Position numbers and translations under genes: made by a program. The notes beneath the pieces are model-generated. The model searched no databases, had not been told where the DNA came from, and worked only from the letters and a program-made list of their open reading frames with translations. DNA of 62,330 nt from Clostridia bacterium (GTDB lineage Bacteria; Bacillota; Clostridia; UBA1381): positions 1-62,330 of the forward strand of contig CAADTH010000046.1 in NCBI GenBank assembly GCA_900751885.1, written 5' to 3'. Of the stretch, positions 1-8,319 are shown in pieces (positions within the stretch are counted from its first letter, which is position 1; the number at the start of each line of letters is the position of its first letter).

Positions 1-83
<83 letters not shown>

Positions 84-180
84 GGTTATATATCAGGCTG
101 TTGCCTTTCTATACTTCTCAAGTTTGTGACTCTATTAAAATCACTGACATGTTTTCGAATAAATCCGATTTACTGTCTTG

Positions 181-216
181 TTTCTCAAAGTGAATCACTC
201 GTAATACGAATGATTC
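181..216 (-). promoter_or_regulatory. rRNA leader hairpin and boxA-like motif
   Basis: Positions 192-216 form an interrupted palindrome (GAATCA..TCG / CGA..TGATTC). On the minus strand it is followed by CTTTGAGAAA at 190-181. A hairpin followed by a CTTTGA-type boxA is the order seen in rRNA antitermination leaders, so this is the likely role. The motif match is approximate. Confidence 0.4.
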
Positions 217-280
217 ATACAAGAACCATGCACTGTTTATTTTTCAATGTACAAGCGGTCTCCCTCGAGACAGCTTACTT

Positions 281-309
281 AGTATACCACCCATCTCTAC
301 TTTTGTCAA
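281..309 (-). promoter_or_regulatory. rRNA operon promoter
   Basis: On the minus strand: -35 TTGACA (309-304), a 17-base spacer, and -10 TATACT (286-281). A-rich sequence lies just upstream, as in rRNA UP elements. Transcription would start near 274, giving a leader of about 190 bases before 16S. It is divergent from the glycosylase promoter at 350-378. Confidence 0.75.
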
Positions 310-349
310 TACCTTTTTCGCATCTTTTTTGCAAGTTTTTTTAAAAACC

Positions 350-378
350 TTGTAAAAAGCTTGTTTTCGGGGTATAAT
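350..378 (+). promoter_or_regulatory. Promoter of the DNA glycosylase gene
   Basis: -35 TTGTAA (350-355), a 17-base spacer and -10 TATAAT (373-378). The start codon at 404 follows GAGGTG at 391-396. Confidence 0.6.
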
Positions 379-403
379 TTAATAAAATTCGAGGTGATAC
401 TAC

Positions 404-880
404 ATGCAATTGACAGGCTTTTCTCCAATAGAAAACAAAAATTCTAAAATTCTGATTTTAGGTTCAATGCCCAGCGTAAAATCATTGAATCAGCAAGAAT
501 ATTATGCGCATCCGCAAAATGCCTTTTGGAAAATTCTATTTGCCCTGTTCGAAAATTCTTATACAGCAGACTATCAAAAGAAAACAAATCTTTTGCTTAC
601 CCATCATATCGCTTTGTGGGACGTATTAAAGCATTGTGTCCGTCCGGGCAGTATGGATTCCGACATCAAACAACCGATTCCGAACGACTTCACTTCCTTT
701 TTCTCCTGCCATGATATACAAAAAATCTATTGTAATGGGCAGGCGTCCTATGGATATTTTCAAAAATACGTGAAAACCTCTATTCCAGTGATATGCCTGC
801 CATCCACCAGCCCAGCAAATGCCCGAAAGTCCTTTGCACAAAAGCTTGGTGAATGGTCGCAAATCAAGGAATCTTTATAG
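404..880 (+). CDS. Hypoxanthine-DNA glycosylase (UDG superfamily, family 6)
   Basis: 158 aa. Predicted to remove deaminated bases, chiefly hypoxanthine, from DNA as the first step of base excision repair. The family signature is visible: a first motif GSMPSVKSLNQQEYYAHP at residues 20-37, the internal ALWDVLKHCVRPGSMDS at about 70-86, and the C-terminal LPSTSPAN motif at 132-139. Length is typical of the family. It has its own promoter and ends in a 6-base convergent overlap with the NAD synthetase gene. Assignment to family 6 rather than Mug/TDG rests on the ALWD...GS.DS block, from memory of the family. Confidence 0.85.
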   Translation: MQLTGFSPIENKNSKILILGSMPSVKSLNQQEYYAHPQNAFWKILFALFENSYTADYQKKTNLLLTHHIALWDVLKHCVRPGSMDSDIKQPIPNDFTSFFSCHDIQKIYCNGQASYGYFQKYVKTSIPVICLPSTSPANARKSFAQKLGEWSQIKESL

Positions 881-2782
881 CATATCAAGCTCGTCCATCC
901 AAATACGCACGGACGCATCGCTCGGCATTCTCCAATCACCGCGCGGCGAAAGCGCGATTGTGCCTACCTTTGGTCCGTCTGGAATACAGGAGCGTTTGAA
1001 CTGCTGTGTAAAAAATCTTCTATAGAATAGCTTCATCCATGAGAGAATATATTCTCTGTCGTATTCTCCCTCAAACGCTTTTTGCGCCAGATAGAGTATT
1101 TTCTTTGGCGTAAATCCAAACCGCACTAAATAATATAAGAAGAAATCATGCAGTTCATATGGTCCCACGATATGCTCGGTCTTCTGGGAAATCTCTCCGT
1201 CCTCCGGCGGAAGCAGCTCCGGACTGACAGGCGTGTCCAAAATATCTTCAAGTGTTTGTTTCAATATCGCATTGTTCGTGCGGTTTGCTTCATATTCCAC
1301 CAGATACCGAATGAGTGTCTTAGGTACCGACGCATTGACACCATACATCGACATATGGTCTCCATTGTAGGTCGCCCATCCAAGCGCCAGCTCTGACATG
1401 TCCCCTGTTCCGATTACCAGTCCCCCACATTGATTGGCGATATCCATCAACACCTGCGTACGTTCTCGCGCCTGTGCATTTTCATATGTCACGTCATACT
1501 CATCCGATGCATGACCGATATCTGAAAAGTGCTGCAGCACTGCTTGCTTGATATCCACTTCCTTTAGTGTCACATGAAGGGATTTCGCAAATTGAACTGC
1601 ATTTTGATAGGTGCGGTCTGTCGTTCCAAAACACGGCATGGTCACTGCAACAATATCCTCTCTCGGCATTGCCAGCTTGTCAAACGCGCGCACTGTCACA
1701 AGCAATGCAAGGGTCGAATCGAGTCCGCCTGAAATGCCCACCACAGCGGTTTTTGCTCTGGAATGGCTGATTCTCTTTTTTAGTCCCATGCTTTGAATCT
1801 CGAGAATTTGCTCGCACCGTTTTGTGCGTTCCTGCTCCGATGCCGGAATAAACGGCGTTTTTGACACGCTTCGATTGAGCGGCGCCGCTTTTTTTCCCAA
1901 TGTAACATCAATTTTTTGATATACCTTTGCTTCATTCGAGAACGTATTTGTCCTTCTCCTATCGTTAGCCAGACGCTCCACATCAATATCAGCATAGATG
2001 CTCTGGTTCTCAAATGGCTTAGACTTTGCCAATATTCTCCCATTTTCATAGATAAAATTTTGCCCTGCGAATACCAAATCGGTGGTGGATTCGCCTTCCC
2101 CGGCGTCTGCATATACATACGCGCAAAACAGCTTTGCCGACTGGCTTTCTACCAGCATCTCGCGGTACGCATCCTTCCCGACCGTCTCATTGCTGGCAGA
2201 AAGATTTGCAATCACAGTAGCACCTGAGAGGGCATGGGAAATGGACGGCGGATTCGGAATCCACAAGTCCTCACAAATTTCCACAGCAAGCTTGAAATCC
2301 GGCATGTCCTTTGCGCAAAACAGAAGCTCTGTCCCAAATGGAATATCCTCTCCGCCTAATTTTACTGTCCCTATTGTTTTGTTTGGCTGTGCGAAATGGC
2401 GAAGCTCATAAAACTCAGAATAGTTCGGAATATTCGACTTTGGAATGATTCCCAAAATCCGTCCCTTTTGCAGCACTGCCGCACAGTTATACAGATTTTC
2501 CTCCACTGCAAGCGGAAGCCCGATCACCGAAATAATATCATCCTCTTTGGTTTGCTCCTTCAGCCAAAGCAGCTGTCTTTTCGTCTCCTCCAGCAAAAGA
2601 GACTGCAAAAACAAATCGCCAGAGGTATAGCCTGTCAGGCACAGCTCTGGAAATACGACAAGCTGTGCCTCCTGTTTTTGTGCTTCTTTTATCCTCGTTA
2701 AAATTTGTCTCGCATTGTAGTTGCAGTCCGCAACCTGGATATCAGGTGTCGCGGCGCAGACTCTGACAAATCCATAGTCCAT
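875..2782 (-). CDS. nadE: Glutamine-dependent NAD+ synthetase
   Basis: 635 aa, the usual length of the two-domain form. It amidates nicotinic acid adenine dinucleotide to NAD+, using glutamine as the ammonia source, the last step of NAD synthesis. The N-terminal nitrilase-like glutaminase domain has the Glu46 (VVFPELCLTGY), Lys115 and Cys170 (AVEICEDLW) triad. The C-terminal synthetase domain has the P-loop VVGISGGLDSTLALL near residue 350. GAGGTTGGAAAC precedes the ATG at 2782. The gene stands alone and overlaps the glycosylase gene tail to tail. Confidence 0.96.
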   Translation of the reverse strand: MDYGFVRVCAATPDIQVADCNYNARQILTRIKEAQKQEAQLVVFPELCLTGYTSGDLFLQSLLLEETKRQLLWLKEQTKEDDIISVIGLPLAVEENLYNCAAVLQKGRILGIIPKSNIPNYSEFYELRHFAQPNKTIGTVKLGGEDIPFGTELLFCAKDMPDFKLAVEICEDLWIPNPPSISHALSGATVIANLSASNETVGKDAYREMLVESQSAKLFCAYVYADAGEGESTTDLVFAGQNFIYENGRILAKSKPFENQSIYADIDVERLANDRRRTNTFSNEAKVYQKIDVTLGKKAAPLNRSVSKTPFIPASEQERTKRCEQILEIQSMGLKKRISHSRAKTAVVGISGGLDSTLALLVTVRAFDKLAMPREDIVAVTMPCFGTTDRTYQNAVQFAKSLHVTLKEVDIKQAVLQHFSDIGHASDEYDVTYENAQARERTQVLMDIANQCGGLVIGTGDMSELALGWATYNGDHMSMYGVNASVPKTLIRYLVEYEANRTNNAILKQTLEDILDTPVSPELLPPEDGEISQKTEHIVGPYELHDFFLYYLVRFGFTPKKILYLAQKAFEGEYDREYILSWMKLFYRRFFTQQFKRSCIPDGPKVGTIALSPRGDWRMPSDASVRIWMDELDML

Positions 2783-2922
2783 GTTTCCAACCTCATTTCT
2801 TTTCTAGTATGGTTATTATATTACAAAATGCTGTTTTTTACAATAAAACATGGATGTTTTCCGCGTAAAAAAGAACGCCTATGAGTTCATAGACGTTCTT
2901 TTTTTGTACCTTCTCATACGGA

Positions 2923-3278
2923 GATGAGACTCACGCACCCATACGGGTGCGACCATGCAGCCTATGGTTCTTGAGTGCCAAAAAGAAATTTCAACTCACG
3001 CACCCATACGGGTGCGACCTGTCTAATACCGATTCATAATTGGCATCTGCGGATTTCAACTCACGCACCCATACGGGTGCGACAATTAATGTTGGGTGTG
3101 CATCATTGTTATAGCGTATTTCAACTCACGCACCCATACGGGTGCGACCAGGAGACGATGCCAAACTTATAAGCCTCAATAGAATTTCAACTCACGCACC
3201 CATACGGGTGCGACCAAAATGCAAAATGTAATTCATAATAATTATAGATTTCAACTCACGCACCCATACGGGTGCGAC
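2923..3278 (-). CRISPR. Type I-C-like CRISPR array, 6 repeats and 5 spacers
   Basis: Repeats of 31 bases lie at 2923-2953, 2988-3018, 3053-3083, 3118-3148, 3184-3214 and 3248-3278. Spacers are 33-35 bases and unrelated to one another. On the minus strand the repeat begins GTCGCACCC, has a 7-bp palindrome (CGCACCC/GGGTGCG) and ends GTTGAAAT, as in type I-C repeats. Five repeats are identical; the leftmost (2923-2953) has lost the GTTGAAAT end, which marks it as the trailer end. The leader is therefore at 3279-3320 and the array is read leftward. No cas gene lies in the window. Confidence 0.95.
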
Positions 3279-3327
3279 GGCAAAATTAGCCAAAAACGGC
3301 ACTCACTTTTCGGCAATTTCTAACATT

Positions 3328-3356
3328 AGTATACCACAGCCACTCTTATTTTTCAA
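3328..3356 (-). promoter_or_regulatory. CRISPR leader promoter
   Basis: On the minus strand: -35 TTGAAA (3356-3351), a 17-base spacer, and -10 TATACT (3333-3328). It points into the array, with about 43 bases of leader between the expected start (about 3321) and the first repeat at 3278. No other gene lies downstream in that direction before the array. Confidence 0.65.
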
Positions 3357-3404
3357 TAGCATTCTTCCAAATTTTATCTCCAGCACCTATATTTCTAACA
3401 AAAA

Positions 3405-3455
3405 CAAGGTGCGAATCCCCCCGGTATTTCATGTTCACTTGGGGTTCGCACCTTG
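3405..3455 (-). terminator. Terminator of the fructose operon
   Basis: CAAGGTGCGAA plus CCCC at 3405-3420 pairs with GGGG plus TTCGCACCTTG at 3441-3455, with one bulge and a loop of about 20 bases. Read on the minus strand, the stem is followed by TTGTTTTTG. It lies 15 bases after the HPr stop codon. Confidence 0.7.
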
Positions 3456-3469
3456 CTCCTTTTCATTTC

Positions 3470-3727
3470 TTACATATTCTCTTTCAAAAACCGCTCTATC
3501 TCAGACGCCGCGGTATCCTCATCCGCTCCATCTACCTTCACTGTGAGCTGTTGTCCCTGCTTTGCCGCAAGTCCCATCACTGCAAAGATGCGTTTTGCGT
3601 CCGCCTGCTTTCCATCCTTTTCGATGGTGACTGCACTTTCAAATTGACTGGCTGTCTTGACCAAAAGCCCTGCCGGACGCGCGTGGATTCCCTCTGGGTC
3701 TGTGATAACATACTGAAATTCTTTCAT
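3470..3727 (-). CDS. HPr-family phosphocarrier protein, Arg at position 46
   Basis: 85 aa. Carries the phosphoryl group from enzyme I to the sugar-specific PTS enzymes. The active-site His15 lies in GIHARPAGLL. The second conserved block, usually NAKSIMGVMSL, reads DAKRIFAVMGLA here, so position 46, normally the serine phosphorylated by HPr kinase, is Arg. The protein should therefore carry phosphate to fructose but not act in HPr(Ser-P)/CcpA catabolite repression. It is the last gene of the fru operon, 60 bases after fruA, and enzyme I is not in the window. It may be a dedicated fructose HPr, with a regular one elsewhere. Confidence 0.93.
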   Translation of the reverse strand: MKEFQYVITDPEGIHARPAGLLVKTASQFESAVTIEKDGKQADAKRIFAVMGLAAKQGQQLTVKVDGADEDTAASEIERFLKENM

Positions 3728-3787
3728 GGTGATGCTTCCTTTCTTGCTGATATTATTCTAGTCTATCATTTGATGTTTTTCTCTCTT

Positions 3788-5671
3788 TTATTCTCTGACC
3801 GGCTTTTTAAAAAGTCCCAAAAGCACTGCGCCGACCACTGTACCAATTGCCAGCGCAACAAGGTACATGATTGGGTTTCCTACCACCGGGAATACGAAGA
3901 TTCCGCCGTGCGGCGCGCGCAGGGTACAATCAAAGAGCATGGAAAGTCCTCCTGCAACCGCGGAGCCGATTGCACAGGCAGGGATGACGCGAAGCGGGTC
4001 TGCCGCGGCGAATGGAATGGCGCCCTCTGTGATGAATGCAAATCCCATAATAAAGTTTGTCAGCGCGGACCCACGGTCTCTTTTTGAGAACTTATTGCGG
4101 AAAATCAAGCTCGAAAGCGCAATTGCAAGCGGTGGAACCATTCCGCCGACCATAACCGCCGCCATGATATTGAAGTTGCCTGTCGCGATGGACGCCGTAC
4201 CAAACACATACGCCGCCTTATTTAAAGGTCCTCCAAAGTCAATGGACATCATGCCGCCAAGTACCAATCCCAGAAGAACTCGGCTGGTTTCGCCCATGCT
4301 GTTGAGCACATTGGTCAGCCAGTTGTTGAACGCACTCATTGGAGGGTTGATCAGGAACATCATGATTGCCCCCATAATCAGGGTACCCAGCACCGGATAA
4401 ATCAAGACCGGCTTGATTCCCTCCAGGCTCTTCGGAAGCTTTTCAAATGCTTTGCGAAGAAGAACAACAAGATATCCTGCGATAAAGCCTGCCGCGAGCG
4501 CCCCCAAAAATCCGGAACCGCCCGAGTTGGCGAGCATACCGCCGATAAAACCGACCGCCAGCGCCGGACGGTCGCCAATGCTCATGGCAATGAATCCTGC
4601 AAGCACCGGAAGCATGAAGCCAAACGCTGTGTCACCGACTGTCTTTAAAAATGCCGCGAACGGCGTGTTCATTCCAAAGTTTGACGGGTCGATTTTATAG
4701 TCGTCGAATAAGAATGCCAGTGCAATTAAAATACCGCCGCCAATGACGAACGGGAGCATGTGGGATACGCCGTTCATCAGATGCTTGTAAATTTGCCGTC
4801 CGATGCTTTCCTTTTCGCCAGTGTCCTTTTTCTCTATCTTCTGATCTGAGTGGAAGATTGGCACATTTCCGCTCGTCGCTCTTTTTAAAAGCTCTCCCGC
4901 CTTGTTGATTCCATCCGATACCTTCGTGATAATCACAGGCTTTCCGTTAAAGCGTGCCGTCTCCACATCTTTATCCGCCGCAATGATGATGCAATCCGCC
5001 TCTTCAATCTCTTTTCTTGTGAGTACATTTTTCGCACCGCCTGAGCCGTTCGTCTCCACCTTTATGGAAAGTCCCATATCCTTTGCCGCATTTTCCAGGC
5101 TCTCCGCCGCCATATAGGTATGCGCGATTCCGGTCGGACATGCTGTCACTGCCAGAATCCGATAGCCTGCCTTTGGCGCAGACACATCCTGCTTGCCTGC
5201 CTCCTGTTCGTCCTTTTGCGCCTCCGCCTCTTGGATATAGCGAAGAAATTCTTTTGCTGTCCTCGCACCAATCAGCCTTCGGCAAAAATCAGAATCCATC
5301 AAAAGGACAGAGAGCTTTCCGAGCACATCCAAATGAACATTTTCTTTTGTATTCGGCGCGGCAATCATGAAAATCAGCTTTGTCGGCTGTCCGTCGAGCG
5401 ACTCATAATCCACTCCACCCGGCACGACCATGGCACAAAGACCTGCCTTCTTGACCGCATCCGTCTTTGCATGTGGAATCGCAACGCCTTCGCCGATTCC
5501 TGTCGTGCCCTCGTCCTCACGCGCCAGCACTCTGTTTTTATATTCCTGTGCATCGTTTAAGCGTCCTGTCCTTGCCATCATGTCTACCATCACGTCAATG
5601 GCTTCTGTTTTGCCGGAAACCTTTGCTCCCAGCTTGATTGCCTGCTCTGTCAATAAATCAGTAATCCGCAT
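3788..5671 (-). CDS. fruA: Fructose-specific PTS enzyme IIABC
   Basis: 627 aa. Imports fructose and phosphorylates it to fructose 1-phosphate at the membrane. Domains run A-B-C: EIIA (about 1-150) with phospho-site His67 in GEGVAIPHAKT; EIIB (about 170-270) with phospho-Cys178 in AVTACPTGIAHTYMAAE; and EIIC (about 290-627) of many membrane helices with the GGGILIALAFLFDD start. It sits 17 bases downstream of fruK and upstream of HPr. The product is the substrate of FruK. Confidence 0.96.
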   Translation of the reverse strand: MRITDLLTEQAIKLGAKVSGKTEAIDVMVDMMARTGRLNDAQEYKNRVLAREDEGTTGIGEGVAIPHAKTDAVKKAGLCAMVVPGGVDYESLDGQPTKLIFMIAAPNTKENVHLDVLGKLSVLLMDSDFCRRLIGARTAKEFLRYIQEAEAQKDEQEAGKQDVSAPKAGYRILAVTACPTGIAHTYMAAESLENAAKDMGLSIKVETNGSGGAKNVLTRKEIEEADCIIIAADKDVETARFNGKPVIITKVSDGINKAGELLKRATSGNVPIFHSDQKIEKKDTGEKESIGRQIYKHLMNGVSHMLPFVIGGGILIALAFLFDDYKIDPSNFGMNTPFAAFLKTVGDTAFGFMLPVLAGFIAMSIGDRPALAVGFIGGMLANSGGSGFLGALAAGFIAGYLVVLLRKAFEKLPKSLEGIKPVLIYPVLGTLIMGAIMMFLINPPMSAFNNWLTNVLNSMGETSRVLLGLVLGGMMSIDFGGPLNKAAYVFGTASIATGNFNIMAAVMVGGMVPPLAIALSSLIFRNKFSKRDRGSALTNFIMGFAFITEGAIPFAAADPLRVIPACAIGSAVAGGLSMLFDCTLRAPHGGIFVFPVVGNPIMYLVALAIGTVVGAVLLGLFKKPVRE

Positions 5672-5688
5672 GATTTGTTCCTCCTTCT

Positions 5689-6594
5689 TTATTTCATCGT
5701 CTGAAGCAATGCTTCTACCTCCTGCTTCGTTGCCAATCCTTCTGAAAATGCACTTGCACTTCCCGTCGCAAGTCCCATACGAAATGCCGTTTCATAATTG
5801 TGATCCTTAAGATACCCTGCCAAAAAGCCTGCCACCATGGAATCTCCTGCTCCGACCGAGTTGACCACCTTTCCCTCAGGCGGCTTGCTTACAAGCATAT
5901 CTCCTGCTTCCGATGCCAAAACCGCGCCCTTTGCCGCCATGGACACGAGCACATTTTTTGCTCCCAGCTCCTGAAGCATTTTCGCACGTGCCTTGATTTG
6001 TTCTATAGTATCGAGTTCTTCGCCGAATAATTCCTGCAATTCATGATGATTGGGCTTAATCAAAAATGGGCGGTACTTGAGTACATTTTTGAGTAAATCC
6101 CTTGTGGCATCTACAACCACCTCCACCCCGGTTCCCTGCAGGCGCTCCATCATCTTCTCATAAAGATCTGCCGGAAGCGTGTTTGGAATGCTTCCTGCCA
6201 AAACCAAGATATCTCCCGATTCCAACCGGTCGAGCCTTTCATAGAGCCGTTCCATGGCTCCCTCCGGAATATCAGGTCCCTGTCCGTTGATTTCGCTCTC
6301 CTCTTTTGCCTTGAGCTTGATATTGATTCTGGAAAATCCATCGGAAAGCTCGATAAACTCTGTGCGGCATCCCATACGCTCGACGCGCTGTTGAATTTCT
6401 TTTCCTGTAAAGCCTGCAATAAAGCCAAGCGCCACTGTATCCATTCCGAGGTTGTTTAATACGAGCGACACATTGAGTCCCTTTCCACCGGGTAAAATCT
6501 CTTCCGAATCCGTTCGATTTACCTTGCCGAAAGAAAAGTCTGGAACCTTCACAACATAATCCAGGCACGGATTACATGTCACAGTATAAATCAT
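5689..6594 (-). CDS. fruK: 1-phosphofructokinase
   Basis: 301 aa, PfkB-family kinase. Phosphorylates fructose 1-phosphate to fructose 1,6-bisphosphate, feeding glycolysis. Visible signatures are GGKGLNVSLVLNNLG near residue 37 and the C-terminal NSVGAGDSMVAGFLAGY with the catalytic Asp. It overlaps fruR by 4 bases (ATGA), so the two are translationally coupled. Confidence 0.95.
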   Translation of the reverse strand: MIYTVTCNPCLDYVVKVPDFSFGKVNRTDSEEILPGGKGLNVSLVLNNLGMDTVALGFIAGFTGKEIQQRVERMGCRTEFIELSDGFSRINIKLKAKEESEINGQGPDIPEGAMERLYERLDRLESGDILVLAGSIPNTLPADLYEKMMERLQGTGVEVVVDATRDLLKNVLKYRPFLIKPNHHELQELFGEELDTIEQIKARAKMLQELGAKNVLVSMAAKGAVLASEAGDMLVSKPPEGKVVNSVGAGDSMVAGFLAGYLKDHNYETAFRMGLATGSASAFSEGLATKQEVEALLQTMK

Positions 6595-7352
6595 ACGCTC
6601 ACCTCCACAATATTCTGATAATCTCGATATGCCATATCCTCTAATTTTGTCGTTATAACCGTTGCATCCTCAAATGCGCCAAAAGTGACGGACGAAATTC
6701 GATTGAATTTCGATGGGTCTGACAGGATGTAGCTCTGTCTGCACCTTGCCATTGCTGCCTGCTTTACCAGCGCTTCCTGGATATCCGGCGTGCTGTAGCC
6801 TGATTTTGGGTTGATTCCATTTGTGCCAAAAAAGCCTTTGGTAAAGTTGTACTTATCCAGCCCCCTGATTGCTTCCTCTCCCACCAGCGCGTCCGTTGAT
6901 GTCTTGAGCATACCGCCCGGCAGGTACACAGAAAAACCTTTTTCACAAAGCTTTCTCGCATGTCCCAGGCAGTTTGTTATGAAAATGATATTTTTCCCTG
7001 AAATCGCGTCAATCATACATTCAACCGTCGTACCCGCGTCCAGATAAATAAAGTCGTTCTCTCCGATTAAGGACGCCGCATAATCTGCAATCTTGTTTTT
7101 CTCCTCCATGTGGAGCGCTTTTCGCGTTAAGACATCATCATCCTTTGTATTGTATTGACAGTCTATCCGCATTGCGCCGCCATGTACCTTGATGAGCTGT
7201 CCCTTTTTATCAAGCTCATTTAAATCCCTCCGCACTGTGGACTCAGACGCACCCAACAGCTTTGTCAGGTCAGACACTGTAACTGTTTTGTCTTTTTCTA
7301 TTATCTCCAAAATTTTTTCAAATCGTTCTTCTGTTAACATATTCTGTTTCAT
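6591..7352 (-). CDS. fruR: DeoR-family fructose operon repressor
   Basis: 253 aa. The N-terminal DeoR helix-turn-helix (about residues 6-60) contains VSDLTKLLGASESTVRRDL followed by KVHGGAMRI. The C-terminal sugar-phosphate sensor domain has IYLDAGTT and ITNCLGHARKL. It is the first gene of the fru operon, so it is autoregulated, and the effector is probably fructose 1-phosphate by analogy with known FruR proteins. The repeats at 7387-7422, lying over its own promoter, are its likely operator. Confidence 0.9.
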   Translation of the reverse strand: MKQNMLTEERFEKILEIIEKDKTVTVSDLTKLLGASESTVRRDLNELDKKGQLIKVHGGAMRIDCQYNTKDDDVLTRKALHMEEKNKIADYAASLIGENDFIYLDAGTTVECMIDAISGKNIIFITNCLGHARKLCEKGFSVYLPGGMLKTSTDALVGEEAIRGLDKYNFTKGFFGTNGINPKSGYSTPDIQEALVKQAAMARCRQSYILSDPSKFNRISSVTFGAFEDATVITTKLEDMAYRDYQNIVEVSV

Positions 7353-7370
7353 CTCCCTCTTGTTACTTTT

Positions 7371-7422
7371 ATTATATGTGCATATTCATTCAAAGTCAAT
7401 CATTTTCAGTCAAAATCATTCA
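7371..7422 (-). promoter_or_regulatory. fru operon promoter with four-repeat FruR operator
   Basis: Promoter on the minus strand: -35 TTGACT (7399-7394), a 17-base spacer, -10 TATAAT (7376-7371). Four copies of CANTCA (TGANTG on the minus strand) start at exactly 7387, 7397, 7407 and 7417, one per helical turn. They cover the spacer, the -35 and the region upstream. The layout fits a DeoR-type repressor stacking on one face of the DNA. That FruR binds here is inferred. Confidence 0.75.
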
Positions 7423-7552
7423 ACAAAGAATATTCCTATTTTTTGTGCATTTCTCACAAAAGTATGATATTTTATTGTTTTATTCTAGCATTTTGACCAT
7501 TATAGTAAAAATCATTGTTTGCTATGTGACTGTTTTTGATTGTTTTTCCAAC

Positions 7553-7584
7553 AAAAAAAGAGCATGATATCATGCCCTTTTTTT
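7553..7584 (-). terminator. Bidirectional-looking terminator
   Basis: The palindromic core GCATGATATCATGC at 7562-7575 is flanked by A and T runs. It lies just downstream of the 100-aa gene and ends the three-gene small-protein cluster. Confidence 0.65.
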
Positions 7585-7585
7585 G

Positions 7586-7888
7586 TTATAGACCTGATAA
7601 AAAGATGAATGCAACTGCCAGCAGAAGAAGCGAATCGTCACAATCATCCATAAGAAGAATCAAAATGACAACCAATAGCAGAATGTCGTCTGTCTCAAAT
7701 CTGCCAAACAGCTTGCCGCCGCTGAATATGTCTCCAAATAAGCCCTTGCTTTCTTTTTTTGCAGGCGCAGTCGAATGCCCAGTCTGATTATGTACCGGCG
7801 GCTGTGGGTGAACCACCTCCGCCGCCTTGGTTTTACGAATTTCGGGAGCCTTGGGCATATCGTTGTAGCTGTAGTATTTTCGGTACAT
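7586..7888 (-). CDS. Small membrane-anchored protein of unknown function
   Basis: 100 aa, not recognised. The N-terminal half (1-58) is polar and Pro/Lys-rich. The C-terminal half (about 66-100) holds two short hydrophobic runs, ILLLVVILILL and LLLLAVAFIFL, separated by the acidic MDDCDDS, so it is probably a C-terminal membrane hairpin. It is last in a cluster with the next two genes and ends at a terminator. Similar acidic-loop hydrophobic tails occur in small proteins of spore-forming Clostridia; a sporulation role is only a guess. Confidence 0.7.
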   Translation of the reverse strand: MYRKYYSYNDMPKAPEIRKTKAAEVVHPQPPVHNQTGHSTAPAKKESKGLFGDIFSGGKLFGRFETDDILLLVVILILLMDDCDDSLLLLAVAFIFLSGL

Positions 7889-7898
7889 ACCCTCACCT

Positions 7899-8306
7899 CT
7901 ATTTAAATAATCCCGATAGTTTCGTTATGTTCAACATGCGGATTGCGGTGTCGATGCTGCGCTGTCTGCCCTCGCGCATATAAGGGCGAAGGGACAAAAG
8001 CAGATTAGAGCGCGGATCATTGGCGCCGTGTCCCATTTCATCGACAACATTTTTGATATTCATTAAACTCTGCATGCTATCTCCGATATCAGGCATCCCC
8101 TGCGTATTCACTGAAGGGGTGCTCTCCTGTATCACATCCTCAACCGGAATTTCCTCTGCTGCAGTAGGCTGTATGGCAGTCTCCTGAGGGGAAGATGCTC
8201 CATTGCTTTGTGCCAGGCTTCCCATGACTGCACGGATTTTTTCATCCGCGTTGTCGCCTAAAATTCCACGAAGCGCATTCATTGCCGAATTCATATCGTT
8301 TGCCAT
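7899..8306 (-). CDS. Conserved-looking protein of unknown function (135 aa)
   Basis: 135 aa, no recognised domain. The N-terminus (1-30) looks helical, the middle (32-70) is low-complexity and rich in Glu, Ser and Pro, and the C-terminal 50 residues form a basic amphipathic block (LLLSLRPYMREGRQRSIDTA and ITKLSGLFK). There is no signal peptide or membrane segment. It lies 13 bases from the 84-aa gene and 10 bases from the 100-aa gene, so the three are almost surely co-transcribed. Confidence 0.7.
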   Translation of the reverse strand: MANDMNSAMNALRGILGDNADEKIRAVMGSLAQSNGASSPQETAIQPTAAEEIPVEDVIQESTPSVNTQGMPDIGDSMQSLMNIKNVVDEMGHGANDPRSNLLLSLRPYMREGRQRSIDTAIRMLNITKLSGLFK

Positions 8307-8319
8307 CGTCTCACCTTCT

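Noticed and set aside
126..344. A 72-codon plus-strand frame in the rRNA leader
   Set aside because: It lies over the rRNA promoter and leader, has no ribosome site and has non-protein-like composition.
2954..3247. Possible match of the five spacers to the prophage in the same window
   Set aside because: I saw no match by eye. A full alignment would be needed, but nothing supports self-targeting.
3405..3455. Similarity of the fru terminator arm (GGTGCGAA) to the CRISPR repeat core (GGGTGCGAC)
   Set aside because: Only about 7 bases are shared and the terminator has a clear function; it is not a degenerate repeat.
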